DNA of 64,000 bases. It comes from Chitinophagaceae bacterium. GTDB lineage: Bacteria; Bacteroidota; Bacteroidia; Chitinophagales; Chitinophagaceae. The notes under the pieces were generated by a model. The model was not told the DNA's origin. It made no database searches and worked only from the letters and a program-made list of their open reading frames with translations. Location of the stretch: contig JADJDJ010000001.1 in NCBI GenBank assembly GCA_016702745.1, positions 1 through 64,000 on the forward strand, given 5' to 3'. Shown piece by piece: positions 19,188 to 28,355 of this stretch. Both the position numbers and the translations under genes were made by a program. Within the stretch, counting starts at the first letter, position 1. The number at the start of each line of letters is the position of its first letter.

Positions 19188-19949
19188 ATGCGTTTATCCC
19201 GATTTTCCCTCCCCACGCTTATCATATTGTTTACCGGCTTTTCCATTAAAGCCCAGAATAAACAATTCAAAGCCCTCCTGCTTACCGAAACAGCCGGCTG
19301 GCACCATGAATCTATTCCGGATGGAATTGCTGCCATTAAAGAACTGGGCAATCGTCATTTTTTCGATGTGCAATGGCACCAGGAAGCAGGGAAACTCAAT
19401 GATAAATACCTGGAATCATTTCAGGTCCTCATCTTCCTGAATACCACAGGAAATATATTAGACTCGGCAGAACAAAAAGCAGTAGAAAGATTTATTCAGT
19501 CCGGTAAAGGTTATGTAGGTATCCACAGCGCTTCCGATACCGAATATGATTGGGAATGGTACACCCAACTGGTGGGCCGCATGTTTTTTTTACATCCGCC
19601 GATTCAAACGGCCAGGCTGCAATTGACGGCTAACTCATTTCCCGGATTGCAGGGCTTTGCCGGCAGCCCGCTCTGGACCGATGAATGGTACGAGTTCGGT
19701 CCTGAAAAAATAAAAGGACTGAATTATATCCTCAGTGTGGATGAAAGCAGTTACAACCCGGCAGCGAAAAATGCCACCAAAGAAGCCAAAGGGATGGGTG
19801 CTTTTCATCCCATATCCTGGTACCATGATTTTGACGGCGGACGTTCTTTCTATACAGCATTAGGACATGTGCCCGCAGTGTACCGGGATCCCTCTTTTCT
19901 GCAACATTTGTATGCAGGAATATTCTGGGCGGCAACAGGTAAAAAATAA
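19188..19949 (+). CDS. Secreted ThuA-like domain protein
   Basis: 253 residues with a signal peptide (ends near FSIKAQ). ThuA-fold features: FKALLLTETAGWHHESIPDGI, YLESFQVLIFLNTTG, AVERFIQSGKGYVGIHSASDTEYDWEWY, then HPISWYHDFDGGRSFYTALGH. ThuA proteins have a glutamine-amidotransferase-like fold and in Bacteroidota often act in sugar metabolism, for example on oxidised disaccharides, but the substrate here is unknown. It is followed 5 bp later by a small secreted protein, probably co-transcribed. Confidence 0.88.
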   Translation: MRLSRFSLPTLIILFTGFSIKAQNKQFKALLLTETAGWHHESIPDGIAAIKELGNRHFFDVQWHQEAGKLNDKYLESFQVLIFLNTTGNILDSAEQKAVERFIQSGKGYVGIHSASDTEYDWEWYTQLVGRMFFLHPPIQTARLQLTANSFPGLQGFAGSPLWTDEWYEFGPEKIKGLNYILSVDESSYNPAAKNATKEAKGMGAFHPISWYHDFDGGRSFYTALGHVPAVYRDPSFLQHLYAGIFWAATGKK

Positions 19950-19954
19950 ACAGC

Positions 19955-20497
19955 ATGCCACGACTGGTCTCTTTTCTTTTACTGGTTTTTATCCTCGCTG
20001 ATAAAGGTTTAGCACAAACCAATAAAGGAAAGGAAGACATTGTTCAGGTACCTGTTCACATCAATTTTTCCGGCGCCTTAACAGCCCAGCCGGATTCGGT
20101 GATTGAATTTATCTACACCTGTTTTAAATTAAAAAGGATTGAATTGGTTGATAGCAGCACGATGCGGGAACTGTCCCGGACTGAAATGGGTGTTGTAATG
20201 CAGGAATACAAAAAGCGAAATGAACCACTGCCGGATTTTAAAGAGATGAGCAGGAAATTCCGGACGGCCGTCAACCTGGTCCACATTTCCATTTACCGGA
20301 ATGTTTTAACTCCGGAAGCCACGGTTGATTCCATTAAATGGAGCGTGACCGCCATGCCTTTAAATTTTGAAAAAGTACCAAGGGGAGGTCGCTACTACCC
20401 GGAGGATAAAACAGCCAACAATCTTTATCCCGCATTGAAAGCGGTAACGGATGCTATCATTTCATGGTTGGGTCGTAAAGAAGAGGATACTCACTGA
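19955..20497 (+). CDS. Secreted protein of unknown function
   Basis: 180 residues with a signal peptide (MPRLVSFLLLVFILADKGLAQ). The mature part is mixed alpha/beta with VPVHINFSGALTAQPDSVIEFIY, then a charged helix (MGVVMQEYKKRNEPLPDFKEMSRKF). No family recognised. Spacing of 5 bp from the ThuA-like gene suggests an operon. Confidence 0.7.
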   Translation: MPRLVSFLLLVFILADKGLAQTNKGKEDIVQVPVHINFSGALTAQPDSVIEFIYTCFKLKRIELVDSSTMRELSRTEMGVVMQEYKKRNEPLPDFKEMSRKFRTAVNLVHISIYRNVLTPEATVDSIKWSVTAMPLNFEKVPRGGRYYPEDKTANNLYPALKAVTDAIISWLGRKEEDTH

Positions 20498-20648
20498 TAA
20501 ACTGCGTATCGATATACAGCAATAATACTTGCAGATTTCCACCCATTTGCCATAGCATATTTCAGCAGGGATTTCCATTCTGTACTCTCCACCGCAGTGA
20601 TTACTTTCATGCACCGGAACAGCCGGAAACAACTAAAAATCCCTACGT

Positions 20649-20774
20649 ATGAGAACAAGAATTTTCGTGATCGCCATCCTTGCTATTATTTTCATGGAAA
20701 GCTGCAGCCGCAGTTACTCGCCTTATGAAGCGGCCAATAGTCCCCGCGGCAGAAAATGCGGAAATATCAGATAA
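20649..20774 (+). CDS. Tiny putative lipoprotein (41 aa)
   Basis: ATG at 20649, TAA at 20772-20774. The product is MRTRIFVIAILAIIFMESCS followed by a 21-residue polar tail rich in Arg, Ser and Gly and ending CGNIR. The basic-hydrophobic leader ending in MESC looks like a Bacteroidota-style lipoprotein signal, and the short Tyr-Pro-Tyr/Cys-Gly tail resembles very small lipoproteins I associate with this group. It is isolated, with 150 bp before it. Confidence 0.5.
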   Translation: MRTRIFVIAILAIIFMESCSRSYSPYEAANSPRGRKCGNIR

Positions 20775-20869
20775 GCTGAAACTTCTTCCGGCGCCTGCTA
20801 CAACAGGTGGCATGCTGCTGCTCCAAAGGTTTCCTTTGGGCCGGGGCGGGAGTACAATAGGCAGCAATG

Positions 20870-21019
20870 TTAATTGTCCCCGCCAAATACATTATTCACC
20901 GCGCCTTCCAGCATGGGGAATTTCTCCACTACATATTGCTTGATGGTGTCAACGCCTTTCTTCGCCTGCTCTTCAGTAAGACCAGCTTCGGCTTTCAGTT
21001 TTTCTATTAATTCTTTCAT
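20870..21019 (-). CDS. Small soluble helical protein (49 aa)
   Basis: ATG at 21019, TAA at 20870-20872. The product begins MKELIEKLKAEAGLTEEQAK and continues with an amphipathic helix (VDTIKQYVVEKFPMLEGAV) and a short Gly/Asp tail. The helical pattern and acidic/basic periodicity are much better than chance. No signal peptide. No named family assigned; it resembles short helix-loop-helix proteins common in Bacteroidota. It stands alone on the minus strand. Confidence 0.6.
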   Translation of the reverse strand: MKELIEKLKAEAGLTEEQAKKGVDTIKQYVVEKFPMLEGAVNNVFGGDN

Positions 21020-21094
21020 AGTCTTTAATTGAAAGTTGAAATTGAAAGGTGGGCGGCGGTATGAAATCGGGTTTATTTCGAAAATAGGGAAAAT

Positions 21095-21119
21095 AAAAAG
21101 GCCCGGGTGTACCGGGCCT
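21095..21119 (-). terminator. Intrinsic terminator for clpX (minus strand)
   Basis: Stem AGGCCCGG / CCGGGCCT with a 5-nt loop. Read on the minus strand the stem is followed by TTTTTATTT. It lies about 170 bp beyond the clpX stop, after the inverted repeat at 21211-21275. Confidence 0.7.
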
Positions 21120-21210
21120 CTAAAACTTTTAAACTACTCAACTATCACTCTCCAAAAAAACCCCTCAGAAACTTCGTCCGCTGATGGGCTTTCAAAGGAG
21201 TGCGATTCAT

Positions 21211-21275
21211 GTCGTGCTGAGCTTGTCGAAGCATGACCGCAGTACACCCTCACCCTTCGACAAGCTCAGGGTGAC
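21211..21275. repeat. Dispersed inverted repeat with CTGAGCTTGTCGAAG core
   Basis: The left arm at 21211-21237 contains GTGCTGAGCTTGTCGAAGCA. The right arm at 21251-21275 contains CTTCGACAAGCTCAGGGTGA, its reverse complement over the core. The core CTGAGCTTGTCGAAG is a widespread intergenic repeat that I recognise from many bacterial genomes. Here two copies face each other behind clpX. Confidence 0.75.
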
Positions 21276-21286
21276 AGCAGCTCTCC

Positions 21287-22531
21287 TCATGCCACTTTCA
21301 GCAAACTCATCTTGCTATGATCGAATTTGCGGCGGGCATATTCAATATCGAGCGTAAAACTGGTTTCATTGGATGAAGGCAGCTCATACATGGCATCAAT
21401 CAGGATACCTTCGCAGATACTGCGGAGACCGCGGGCACCCAGCTTGTATTCCATTGCTTTCTCCACCATAAAATTCAGCACTTCTTCTTCAATGATAAGG
21501 TTGATACCTTCCAGTTCAAATAATTTCTGGTATTGCTTGATCAGTGCATTTCTTGGCTCTGTAAGGATTGCCCGAAGCGTAATGGCATCCAAAGGATCCA
21601 GGTGCGTCACCACCGGTAAACGTCCCAGTAATTCAGGGATCAATCCAAAGGCTTTGAGATCTGTAGCATTCACATAACGCAGCAGGTTTTTCTTCATGCT
21701 GTCCTGCTGTTCCTTGTCCACATTGAACCCAATAGTATTGGTCTGTACCCGGCGGGCAATGATCTTATCAATACCATCAAAAGCACCACCACAGATAAAG
21801 AGAATATTCTGGGTATTGATCTTGATAAGTTTTTGTTCAGGGTGTTTGCGCCCTCCCTGTGGCGGCACCAGTACATCGGTTCCTTCCAGTAATTTCAGCA
21901 TACCCTGTTGTACACCTTCACCACTTACATCACGGGTAATGGAGGGGTTATCTCCTTTACGGGCAATCTTATCTATTTCATCAATATATACAATACCACG
22001 CTCAGCGGCCGTTACATCATAATTACATACCTGCAATAAGCGGGTCAGGATACTCTCCACATCTTCGCCAACATAACCGGCTTCGGTGAATACTGTGGCA
22101 TCCACAATGGCAAAGGGTACATTCAGCATCCGGGCAATACTTTTGGCCAGCAGGGTCTTACCGGTTCCGGTTTCGCCTACCATGATGATATTGCTCTTTT
22201 CAATCTCTATTTCACTGCTGTTATTCGGATCTACCGGTTTTTGCTGCAAACGCTTATAGTGATTATATACCGCTACAGCCAGTACTTTCTTGGCTTCATC
22301 CTGGCCAATGGCAAATTCGTCGAGGAACTTTTTGATTTCAACCGGTTTCTTAACCGTGAGTTTGAAATTAGAGTTGCCCTTTTCATCGCGGATGTTCAGT
22401 TCCTGTTCAATGATTTCACGGGCATGCTCCACACAGTTTTCACAGATATGCCCTTCCTGGCCTGCGATCAGGATTTTTACTTCATCCCGGTTGCGGCCGC
22501 AGAAAGAGCAGTGGAGGGGATTTTTAGCCAT
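21287..22531 (-). CDS. clpX: ATP-dependent Clp protease ATP-binding subunit ClpX
   Basis: 414-residue AAA+ unfoldase that delivers substrates to ClpP. N-terminal zinc-binding domain with [11 protein letters not shown] and CENCVEH. Walker [13 protein letters not shown], Walker [10 protein letters not shown], sensor and pore segments including GYVGEDVES, and the C-terminal [10 protein letters not shown] sensor 2. Length and start are as expected. It lies downstream of two clpP genes and tig on the same strand, the usual grouping. Confidence 0.97.
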   Translation of the reverse strand: MAKNPLHCSFCGRNRDEVKILIAGQEGHICENCVEHAREIIEQELNIRDEKGNSNFKLTVKKPVEIKKFLDEFAIGQDEAKKVLAVAVYNHYKRLQQKPVDPNNSSEIEIEKSNIIMVGETGTGKTLLAKSIARMLNVPFAIVDATVFTEAGYVGEDVESILTRLLQVCNYDVTAAERGIVYIDEIDKIARKGDNPSITRDVSGEGVQQGMLKLLEGTDVLVPPQGGRKHPEQKLIKINTQNILFICGGAFDGIDKIIARRVQTNTIGFNVDKEQQDSMKKNLLRYVNATDLKAFGLIPELLGRLPVVTHLDPLDAITLRAILTEPRNALIKQYQKLFELEGINLIIEEEVLNFMVEKAMEYKLGARGLRSICEGILIDAMYELPSSNETSFTLDIEYARRKFDHSKMSLLKVA

Positions 22532-22583
22532 TGTAGTTTGAGGTATAACGCTTTAAAAACGGATTCGTAACATGCAAAATTAT

Positions 22584-22610
22584 AAAAACCATCCGGGAAG
22601 GATGGTTTTT
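22584..22610 (-). terminator. Terminator between clpP and clpX
   Basis: AAAAACCATCC / GGATGGTTTTT stem with a 5-nt loop (GGGAA). T-runs follow in both directions, so it can end transcription after clpP on the minus strand and suggests clpX has its own promoter. Confidence 0.7.
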
Positions 22611-22648
22611 ATTTATAAATGAAGTATAAAATACTATTAATTAGCTCT

Positions 22649-23284
22649 TTACAGCTTGTCTACCAGGCCATCAACGATGCCATATTCAAGGGCTTTTTTG
22701 GCATCCATCCAGTAATCCCGGTCAAAGTCCTTCATGATCTGCTCCACGGTTTTACCGCAGTTTTTCGCCAGAATGGTCGCCCCGATTTCTTTTACCCGGC
22801 GCGTTTGCTCAGCCTGAATCTCCAGATCAGCACTTACTCCCTGGATATAACCACCCAGGGAAGGTTGGTGGATCATGACTTCACCATGCGGATAAATAAA
22901 GCGTTTACCCTTTACGCCACCACTGAGCAGGATACTGCCCATGGAAGCGGCTAAACCCATACAGATGGTGCTGACCGGACTCTTGATCATTTGCATGGTA
23001 TCATACATCACCATGCCGCTGGTGACCACTCCACCCGGACTATTGATAAAAAATTTGATCTCCTCGCCAGGCTTGTCGGCATCCAGCAGTAACAGTTTGC
23101 TCACCACATCTTTGGCACTTTTATCATCCACCACACCCCAGAGGTAAACGGCCCGCTTCTCAAAGAAATATCGTTCCAGTTTTTTATTGAACATTCCGGT
23201 TTCACTGTCGCTTTTCGGACGCTCTTCTTTCTCTTCCTCATCCTCCATCCGGTAATCGCCGTATAAAAATTGTTTACTTTTCAT
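22649..23284 (-). CDS. clpP: ATP-dependent Clp protease proteolytic subunit (second paralogue)
   Basis: 211 residues. Serine-protease triad visible: S114 in GLAASMGS, H139 in VMIHQPSLGG and D190 in DRDYWMD. The N-terminal ~35 residues are an acidic/charged extension (MEDEEEKEERPKSDSETG) not seen in the other copy. Bacteroidota often carry two adjacent clpP genes, which may assemble into mixed rings; that is inferred here from the context. It follows the first clpP by about 65 bp. Confidence 0.94.
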   Translation of the reverse strand: MKSKQFLYGDYRMEDEEEKEERPKSDSETGMFNKKLERYFFEKRAVYLWGVVDDKSAKDVVSKLLLLDADKPGEEIKFFINSPGGVVTSGMVMYDTMQMIKSPVSTICMGLAASMGSILLSGGVKGKRFIYPHGEVMIHQPSLGGYIQGVSADLEIQAEQTRRVKEIGATILAKNCGKTVEQIMKDFDRDYWMDAKKALEYGIVDGLVDKL

Positions 23285-23349
23285 ATTTGAAACTTTTTCT
23301 GTTTTACTTCTTCAATCAATATTCATTTTTTCTTCTGTTCCGCTGTTCT

Positions 23350-24043
23350 TTAATCCTTCTTTTGCTTCTTCGGATTGGTCAGCAATACTTCGTCAACCAG
23401 TCCGTATTCCTTGGCTTCAGGGGCAGTCATCCAGTTGTCCCGGTCAAAATCCCTTTCAATTTGTTCAATTGATTTTCCGGTATGGATATTTACCACTTCA
23501 TACAGTTCTCTCTTCAGTTTGCGGATTTCATTCACGGTGATTTCGATATCGCTGGCCTGTCCGCCAATGGCCCCACTGGGCTGGTGCATCATGATCCTGG
23601 CGTGTTTCAGTGCTGCCCTCTTACCCTTGGTACCGGCACCGAGTAATACGCAGGCCATGGAAGCGGCCACGCCAATACAGATGGTGGAGATATCTGGACT
23701 TACAAACTGCATGGTATCATACACGCCCAAGCCTGCATAAACACTGCCACCCGGGCTGTTGATATACATATTGATATCACGGGTACGGTCGGAGGAATCC
23801 AGGAACAGCATTTGTGCAATCACAATATTGGCTACTTCGTCATTGATCGGGTAACCCAGAAAAATGATCCGGTCCATCATGAGCCGGCTGTACACATCCA
23901 TCACCGCAATATTCAGGGAGCGTTCCTCAATAATATTCGGGGGTCAGGGCGGTTACCAGGTGAGAGGCATAACTGTTCAGGGTATTACTGGAAATGCCGT
24001 GATGTTTAACGGCGTATTTCTCAAATTCGGAATTAAAGCTCAT
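23350..24043 (-). CDS. clpP: ATP-dependent Clp protease proteolytic subunit (first paralogue, frameshifted)
   Basis: About 230 residues from ATG 24043. The N-terminal 35 residues (MSFNSEFEKYAVKHHGISSN, then SHLVTALTP) are in a different frame from the catalytic part because a run of five Cs (plus-strand G at 23939-23943) should be four. Corrected, the text runs NIIEERSLNIAVMDVYSRLMMDRIIFLG. Triad: S in GVAASMACVL, H in RIMMHQPSGAIGG, D in DRDNWM. An internal ATG further in would give a shorter protein lacking the N-terminal loops, so the longer start is preferred. Confidence 0.9.
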
Positions 24044-24223
24044 GTTGATTAGTTAACAAGTTAAAAGTGTGATATGTTGAAGAGAGAGGCTGTTTTAGAT
24101 AAGGGGAGTCTTGTCCTTATCAACTTTCAAACTTTTCAACAAGTATCCTAAACCTCAAATATCCGTCCAAATGCTAAAACCACAAAATTGATGACAAGTT
24201 GTCGTTTTTGGGTTTTAGAGGAT

Positions 24224-24260
24224 TAAAAAAAAGGCTGACACGGATCCGTATCAACCTTTT
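24224..24260 (-). terminator. Intrinsic terminator of tig
   Basis: On the minus strand an imperfect stem (AAAAGG..GAtACGGATCCGTgTC..CCTTTT) centred on the palindrome ACGGATCCGT is followed by a run of Ts. It lies about 27 bp after the tig stop. Confidence 0.75.
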
Positions 24261-24286
24261 AACTTGTTAACTGATCAACTGATTGA

Positions 24287-25660
24287 TCAATGATGATGAT
24301 GCTGGTGCTCTTCCACCATTTTCGTAAATGCTTCTGCATCGATGGCGATATCAGCAGGGTTCACCTTTCCGGCAGCCCATTCAAATATTTTTTGAGTCTG
24401 GATGCGGTTATAGGAATCCTCTACATATTTTCTGTCCTTCATCATCTTCTCAATATAATCAGTCAGCCAGGGCTGGTCATCGCTGAGATTGGCACCGCCC
24501 ATATAACTGAAGAGTTGTTGTTTGGCAAAGGCCCTGATTTCATCCGGTGAAACCTGGATGCCGTTTTCCTGTACAATTTTATCAGAGATCAGGGTCCATT
24601 TCAGCTGACTCAGAAATTTCGGAAACTCAGCTTCCACTTCCTCGTCTGTCTTTGGAGATTCGCCCTGAGTCTTTACCCAGTTTTTCAAAAATCCTTCCGG
24701 GAAACTGATTTGGGTATGGTCCACCAGCAGGTGAAATACCTGATCCTGGATCTGGTTATTGGCCTGGCCATTCCAGTAAGCCTGAATTTCATCTTTGATT
24801 TTGCTGCGGAACTCACCCTCTGTTACCACATTCTGGTTGGGGTAGAGTTGCTCGTAGAATTCGCCGTTCAGTTCTCTTTTTTCCAGCAGACCGATCTTGG
24901 TGATTTCGATTTTGAAATATTTTTCATCAGCTGCAGGATCTTCTTTCAATCCCAGATCGCTGATGATCCATTCTCTTTCTTTCTCATCAAAAGCGGCGCT
25001 CAGCTGAGCTACCTGGCTGTCTCCGGTTTTCTTGCCCATCCAGTTTTTACGGATGCTTTCTGCAAAATATTTTACCAGCAGGGAATTGTCTTTTTTCAGG
25101 GCACCTTCTGCTTCATTGCCATTCGCATCTGTTTCGGTAAACAGCACATTCAGTACCTGCTCCTCGTTATTCACTTCTTCCTCATCCTTCATGTTGCCAT
25201 ACCGGTTCTGCAGACGGGTGATTTCGCTTTCGATCATGTCATCCGTAACAGTCACCACATAACGGGTAATAGCGGCCTTGCCCAGATCCGGCAATTGGAA
25301 ATCAGGTTTTACGCCGATTTCAAAATGGAAAGTATAATCAATTGGATTGTGAACATCCAGTTGATTGAAATCAGCTTCCAGAGGGAGGGGCTGAGCAAAG
25401 ATGTCGAGCTTGTCATTTTGCAGATAGGCGATCAGTTCCCGGTCAACCGATTTCAGTACTTCATCTGTAAACAGGGAAGGGCCGTACATTTTTTTGATCA
25501 GTCCGGAAGGAACCATACCCTTACGGAAGCCGGGGATATTGGCCTTCTTGCCATATTCTTTCAGCGTTTTTTCAAAAGCCGGGAGATAATCGGTCTTTTC
25601 CAGTTTCAGGGTCAGCTTTTCATGCAGCAGACCGATGTTTTCTTTTGTTACTGTAGCCAT
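24287..25660 (-). CDS. tig: Trigger factor with histidine-rich C-terminus
   Basis: 457-residue ribosome-associated chaperone. The N-terminal ribosome-binding domain has the signature GFRKGMVP within ANIPGFRKGMVPSGLIKKMYG. A middle region follows whose PPIase-like part looks degenerate, then the long helical C-terminal domain. The C-terminus ends EEHQHHHH, a natural His cluster also seen in other Bacteroidota trigger factors as far as I recall. It is upstream of clpP-clpP-clpX, which matches the usual tig-clp neighbourhood. Confidence 0.93.
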   Translation of the reverse strand: MATVTKENIGLLHEKLTLKLEKTDYLPAFEKTLKEYGKKANIPGFRKGMVPSGLIKKMYGPSLFTDEVLKSVDRELIAYLQNDKLDIFAQPLPLEADFNQLDVHNPIDYTFHFEIGVKPDFQLPDLGKAAITRYVVTVTDDMIESEITRLQNRYGNMKDEEEVNNEEQVLNVLFTETDANGNEAEGALKKDNSLLVKYFAESIRKNWMGKKTGDSQVAQLSAAFDEKEREWIISDLGLKEDPAADEKYFKIEITKIGLLEKRELNGEFYEQLYPNQNVVTEGEFRSKIKDEIQAYWNGQANNQIQDQVFHLLVDHTQISFPEGFLKNWVKTQGESPKTDEEVEAEFPKFLSQLKWTLISDKIVQENGIQVSPDEIRAFAKQQLFSYMGGANLSDDQPWLTDYIEKMMKDRKYVEDSYNRIQTQKIFEWAAGKVNPADIAIDAEAFTKMVEEHQHHHH

Positions 25661-25668
25661 TTAGTAAA

Positions 25669-25765
25669 GTTGAAAAGTTTAAATGTTGAAAAGTTGAAAA
25701 GGGTTTTAGCATCAACAGGTCCTTGTCAACCTGTTAACTAATCAACTTGTCAACTAATCAACTTG
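25669..25765. repeat. Octamer arrays GTTGAAAA followed by TCAACTAA/TCAACTTG
   Basis: The left block (25669-25706) has GTTGAAAAG-type units. The right block (25709-25765) has TCAACTAA and TCAACTTG alternating, partly the reverse complement of the left. It lies between the tig start and the tRNA-Leu 3' end. Related short GTTAACAAG/CAACTTTC runs occur at 24053-24146 and 24250-24290. Confidence 0.65.
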
Positions 25766-25847
25766 TCCGGATGGAGGGACTCGAACCCCCATAGCTTACG
25801 CCATCAGATCCTAAGTCTGACGTGTCTACCAATTTCACCACATCCGG
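25766..25847 (-). tRNA. tRNA-Leu (anticodon TAG)
   Basis: 82-nt class II tRNA on the minus strand. Acceptor stem CCGGATG pairs with CATCCGG and the discriminator is A. The D-arm region is TGGTGAAATTGGTAGACACG, the anticodon arm CAGA-CTTAGGA-TCTG gives anticodon TAG, there is a variable stem, and the T arm is GGGGGTTCGAGTCCCTC. CCA is not encoded. The anticodon and long variable arm fit leucine. Confidence 0.93.
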
Positions 25848-25852
25848 AGGAA

Positions 25853-25924
25853 AGTCGTTAGTCTTTAGTCAATAGTCGATAGCCAGTACCCGACTAATGA
25901 CTATTGACTAAAGACTCTCGACTG
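25853..25924. repeat. Heptamer array folded into an inverted repeat (GACTANN family)
   Basis: The left block has AGTCNNN heptamers (agtcgtt, agtcttt, agtcaat, agtcgat). The right block is the same array on the other strand. The arms include a perfect 17-bp match, 25860-25876 against 25900-25916. It lies between tRNA-Leu and the rel gene, at the tRNA's 5' side. Confidence 0.8.
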
Positions 25925-26000
25925 AAATAAGGGCTGCAAAGGTAGGGCATTTCAGGCTTCAAAAACCCGCCAATTTTCACTAAATTCGTAGACAATACCA

Positions 26001-28244
26001 ATGGAAACACAAGCCCATATCCCCCGGTACAGCCTGAACGAGGAAGAAGAGAAGAAACTCATTCTCAGAGAGTACCGTTCATTACTCAAGGTACTGAAGT
26101 CCAAGCTCAAACCAGGCGATAAGAACCTGATCAGGAATGCTTTTGAAATGGCCGCCGAGGCCCATAAAACCATGCGCCGGAAAAGCGGGGAGCCCTATAT
26201 CCTGCATCCTATTGCCGTTGCTAAAATCTGTGTGGAAGAAATCGGACTCGGGGTTCGCTCCACTATTTGTGCACTTTTGCATGATACAGTGGAAGATACC
26301 GACCTCTCCCTGGAGGATGTGGAAAGAGAATTCGGGAATGAAATTGCCCGGATTGTGGACGGGCTCACCAAGATATCCAATGTGATTGATGTGAACGCCT
26401 CCCAGCAGGCGGAGAATTTCAAAAAAATCCTGTTGACGCTTACGGATGATCCACGCGTCATCCTGATAAAACTATCAGACCGCTTGCATAACATGCGTAC
26501 CCTCGACAGCATGAAGCGCGAGAAGCAGCTGAAGATTTCTTCCGAAACGGTTTATGTCTATGCTCCGCTGGCCCACCGGATGGGATTGTATTCCATCAAA
26601 ACGGAAATGGAAGACCTGGCCATGAAGTATATGGAGCCGGATGTGTACCGGGATATCGCCCGCAAACTGGCGGAAACCAAAAAAGAAAGGTCCCGCTATA
26701 TCAATGAATTTATCCGTCCGCTGAAAGATAAAATTGATAAGGCCCAGCTGGAAGCTGAGATCTATGGCCGGCCCAAGAGTATCCACTCCATCTCGAATAA
26801 AATGAAAAAGAAGGGAGTGGATTTTGAAGAAGTATATGACCTCTTTGCGATCAGGATCATCATTGATTCGCCTCCTGAAAAAGAAAAAGAGGATTGCTGG
26901 AAAGTATATTCCATGATCACGGATGAGTATAACCCCTCACCGGAAAGATTGCGCGACTGGCTGAGCAATCCTAAGAGTAATGGGTATGAAGCCCTGCATA
27001 CCACCGTAATGGGTCCGCAGGGAAAATGGGTGGAAGTGCAGATCCGTACCCGCCGGATGAATGAGATTGCAGAAAAGGGATTGGCGGCCCACTGGAAATA
27101 CAAGGAAGGAAAAGAAGATGAAAACCGCTTTGATAAATGGTTCCAGCAGATCCGGGAAGTGATCAGTAACCAGGAAACAGACAGTATTGATTTTCTCCAT
27201 GATTTCAAAACCAGTTTTCTGGCAGAAGAAATTTATATCTATACTCCCAAGGAAGATATCAAAATGTTACCGGTTGGATCCACGGCACTTGATTTTGCCT
27301 TTTCCATCCACAGCGCCATCGGGGTAAAAACCATTGGCGCCAAAGTGAACCATAAACTGGTTCCCATCAGTCATAAACTGCATAGCGGTGACCAGGTGGA
27401 GATCATTACCAGTAATAAGCAAAAAGCATCGGAGGACTGGCTGGGATTTGTGGTTACTTCCAAAGCGAAAGGAAGGATCCGGGATGCCATGAAAGAAGAG
27501 AAAAGAAAGGTATCCGATGAAGGAAAATATGCCGTGCAACGGAAACTGGAGGGAATGGGTGCTGCTTTTACGCAGCATAATATTGATGAACTGGTGCAAT
27601 GGTATAAACTGCCATCCAACCTCGACCTCTTCTACCAGGTATCGGTGAAGAATCTGGACCTGAAGGACCTGAAAGATTTCAAAGTGATCGGGGACCGCAT
27701 TGAAGCACCCAAGCCTTTGAAAATTCTGCATGAAAAACCGGAATATATCCCCGGTATTATGCCCGGGAAGAAGGATGCGGAACTGGTGATTTTCGGAGAG
27801 AGCAGCGATAAGATTGTGTATAATCTTGCCAATTGTTGCAAGCCTATTCCCGGAGATGATGTATTCGGATTTGTAACCACAGGGAAGGGGTTGACCATTC
27901 ACCGCACTAACTGTCCTAATGCTGCCAAACTACTGGCCAATTATGGCCATCGGGTGGTCAAGACTAAGTGGGCCAAGAATAAAGAAATCTCCTTCCTCAC
28001 CGGTGTCAAAATCGTGGGCATGGATGATGTGGGTGTCGTGAACAAGATCACCAACCTCATCTCCGGTGAATTGAAAATCAATATTGCCGCCCTGACCATT
28101 GAAGCCAAAGAAGGATTGTTTGAAGGGAATATCCGGCTCTATGTGCATGATAAAGAGGAGCTGGATGTATTGGTTCAGAGCCTGTTGAATCTTCCGGGAA
28201 TTGAATCGGTTGAGCGCTATGATATGGAAGATATTCCGGGTTGA
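26001..28244 (+). CDS. Bifunctional (p)ppGpp synthetase/hydrolase (RelA/SpoT family)
   Basis: 747 residues. N-terminal HD hydrolase with HPIAVAKI, then LLHDTVEDT (HD pair) and KLSDRLHNMRTL. Synthetase domain with YDLFAIRIII, SNGYEALHTTVMGPQGKWVEVQIRT and AEKGLAAHWKYKE. TGS domain around IYIYTPKEDIKMLPVGSTALDFAFSIHS, then a zinc-finger/helical region with CCKPIPGDDVFGFVTTGKG and a C-terminal ACT domain. Both catalytic centres look intact, so it should set alarmone levels in both directions. It is preceded by the heptamer hairpin and is likely monocistronic. Confidence 0.95.
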   Translation: METQAHIPRYSLNEEEEKKLILREYRSLLKVLKSKLKPGDKNLIRNAFEMAAEAHKTMRRKSGEPYILHPIAVAKICVEEIGLGVRSTICALLHDTVEDTDLSLEDVEREFGNEIARIVDGLTKISNVIDVNASQQAENFKKILLTLTDDPRVILIKLSDRLHNMRTLDSMKREKQLKISSETVYVYAPLAHRMGLYSIKTEMEDLAMKYMEPDVYRDIARKLAETKKERSRYINEFIRPLKDKIDKAQLEAEIYGRPKSIHSISNKMKKKGVDFEEVYDLFAIRIIIDSPPEKEKEDCWKVYSMITDEYNPSPERLRDWLSNPKSNGYEALHTTVMGPQGKWVEVQIRTRRMNEIAEKGLAAHWKYKEGKEDENRFDKWFQQIREVISNQETDSIDFLHDFKTSFLAEEIYIYTPKEDIKMLPVGSTALDFAFSIHSAIGVKTIGAKVNHKLVPISHKLHSGDQVEIITSNKQKASEDWLGFVVTSKAKGRIRDAMKEEKRKVSDEGKYAVQRKLEGMGAAFTQHNIDELVQWYKLPSNLDLFYQVSVKNLDLKDLKDFKVIGDRIEAPKPLKILHEKPEYIPGIMPGKKDAELVIFGESSDKIVYNLANCCKPIPGDDVFGFVTTGKGLTIHRTNCPNAAKLLANYGHRVVKTKWAKNKEISFLTGVKIVGMDDVGVVNKITNLISGELKINIAALTIEAKEGLFEGNIRLYVHDKEELDVLVQSLLNLPGIESVERYDMEDIPG

Positions 28245-28355
28245 ACCGGACTGTTGATAATTTGACAGGGGGAGGGCCTTTTACGGGACAGTCTGAAAGG
28301 ATTTTTTCAGTATCTTGAACGCTTCAGGGCCTGCATATTGCCCTATATTCTGCTT

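Noticed and set aside
24287..24320. Histidine run at the trigger-factor C-terminus as a cloning tag artefact.
   Set aside because: EEHQHHHH is followed directly by the native stop and sits in natural intergenic sequence; such tails occur in related species.
24710..25741. 343-codon open frame opposite tig.
   Set aside because: Shadow of tig: high Phe/Gln/Ile content, no family, and the minus-strand gene is certain.
25669..25924. CRISPR-like arrays.
   Set aside because: Units are 7-8 nt with variable bases and no spacers of constant length; no cas genes in the window.
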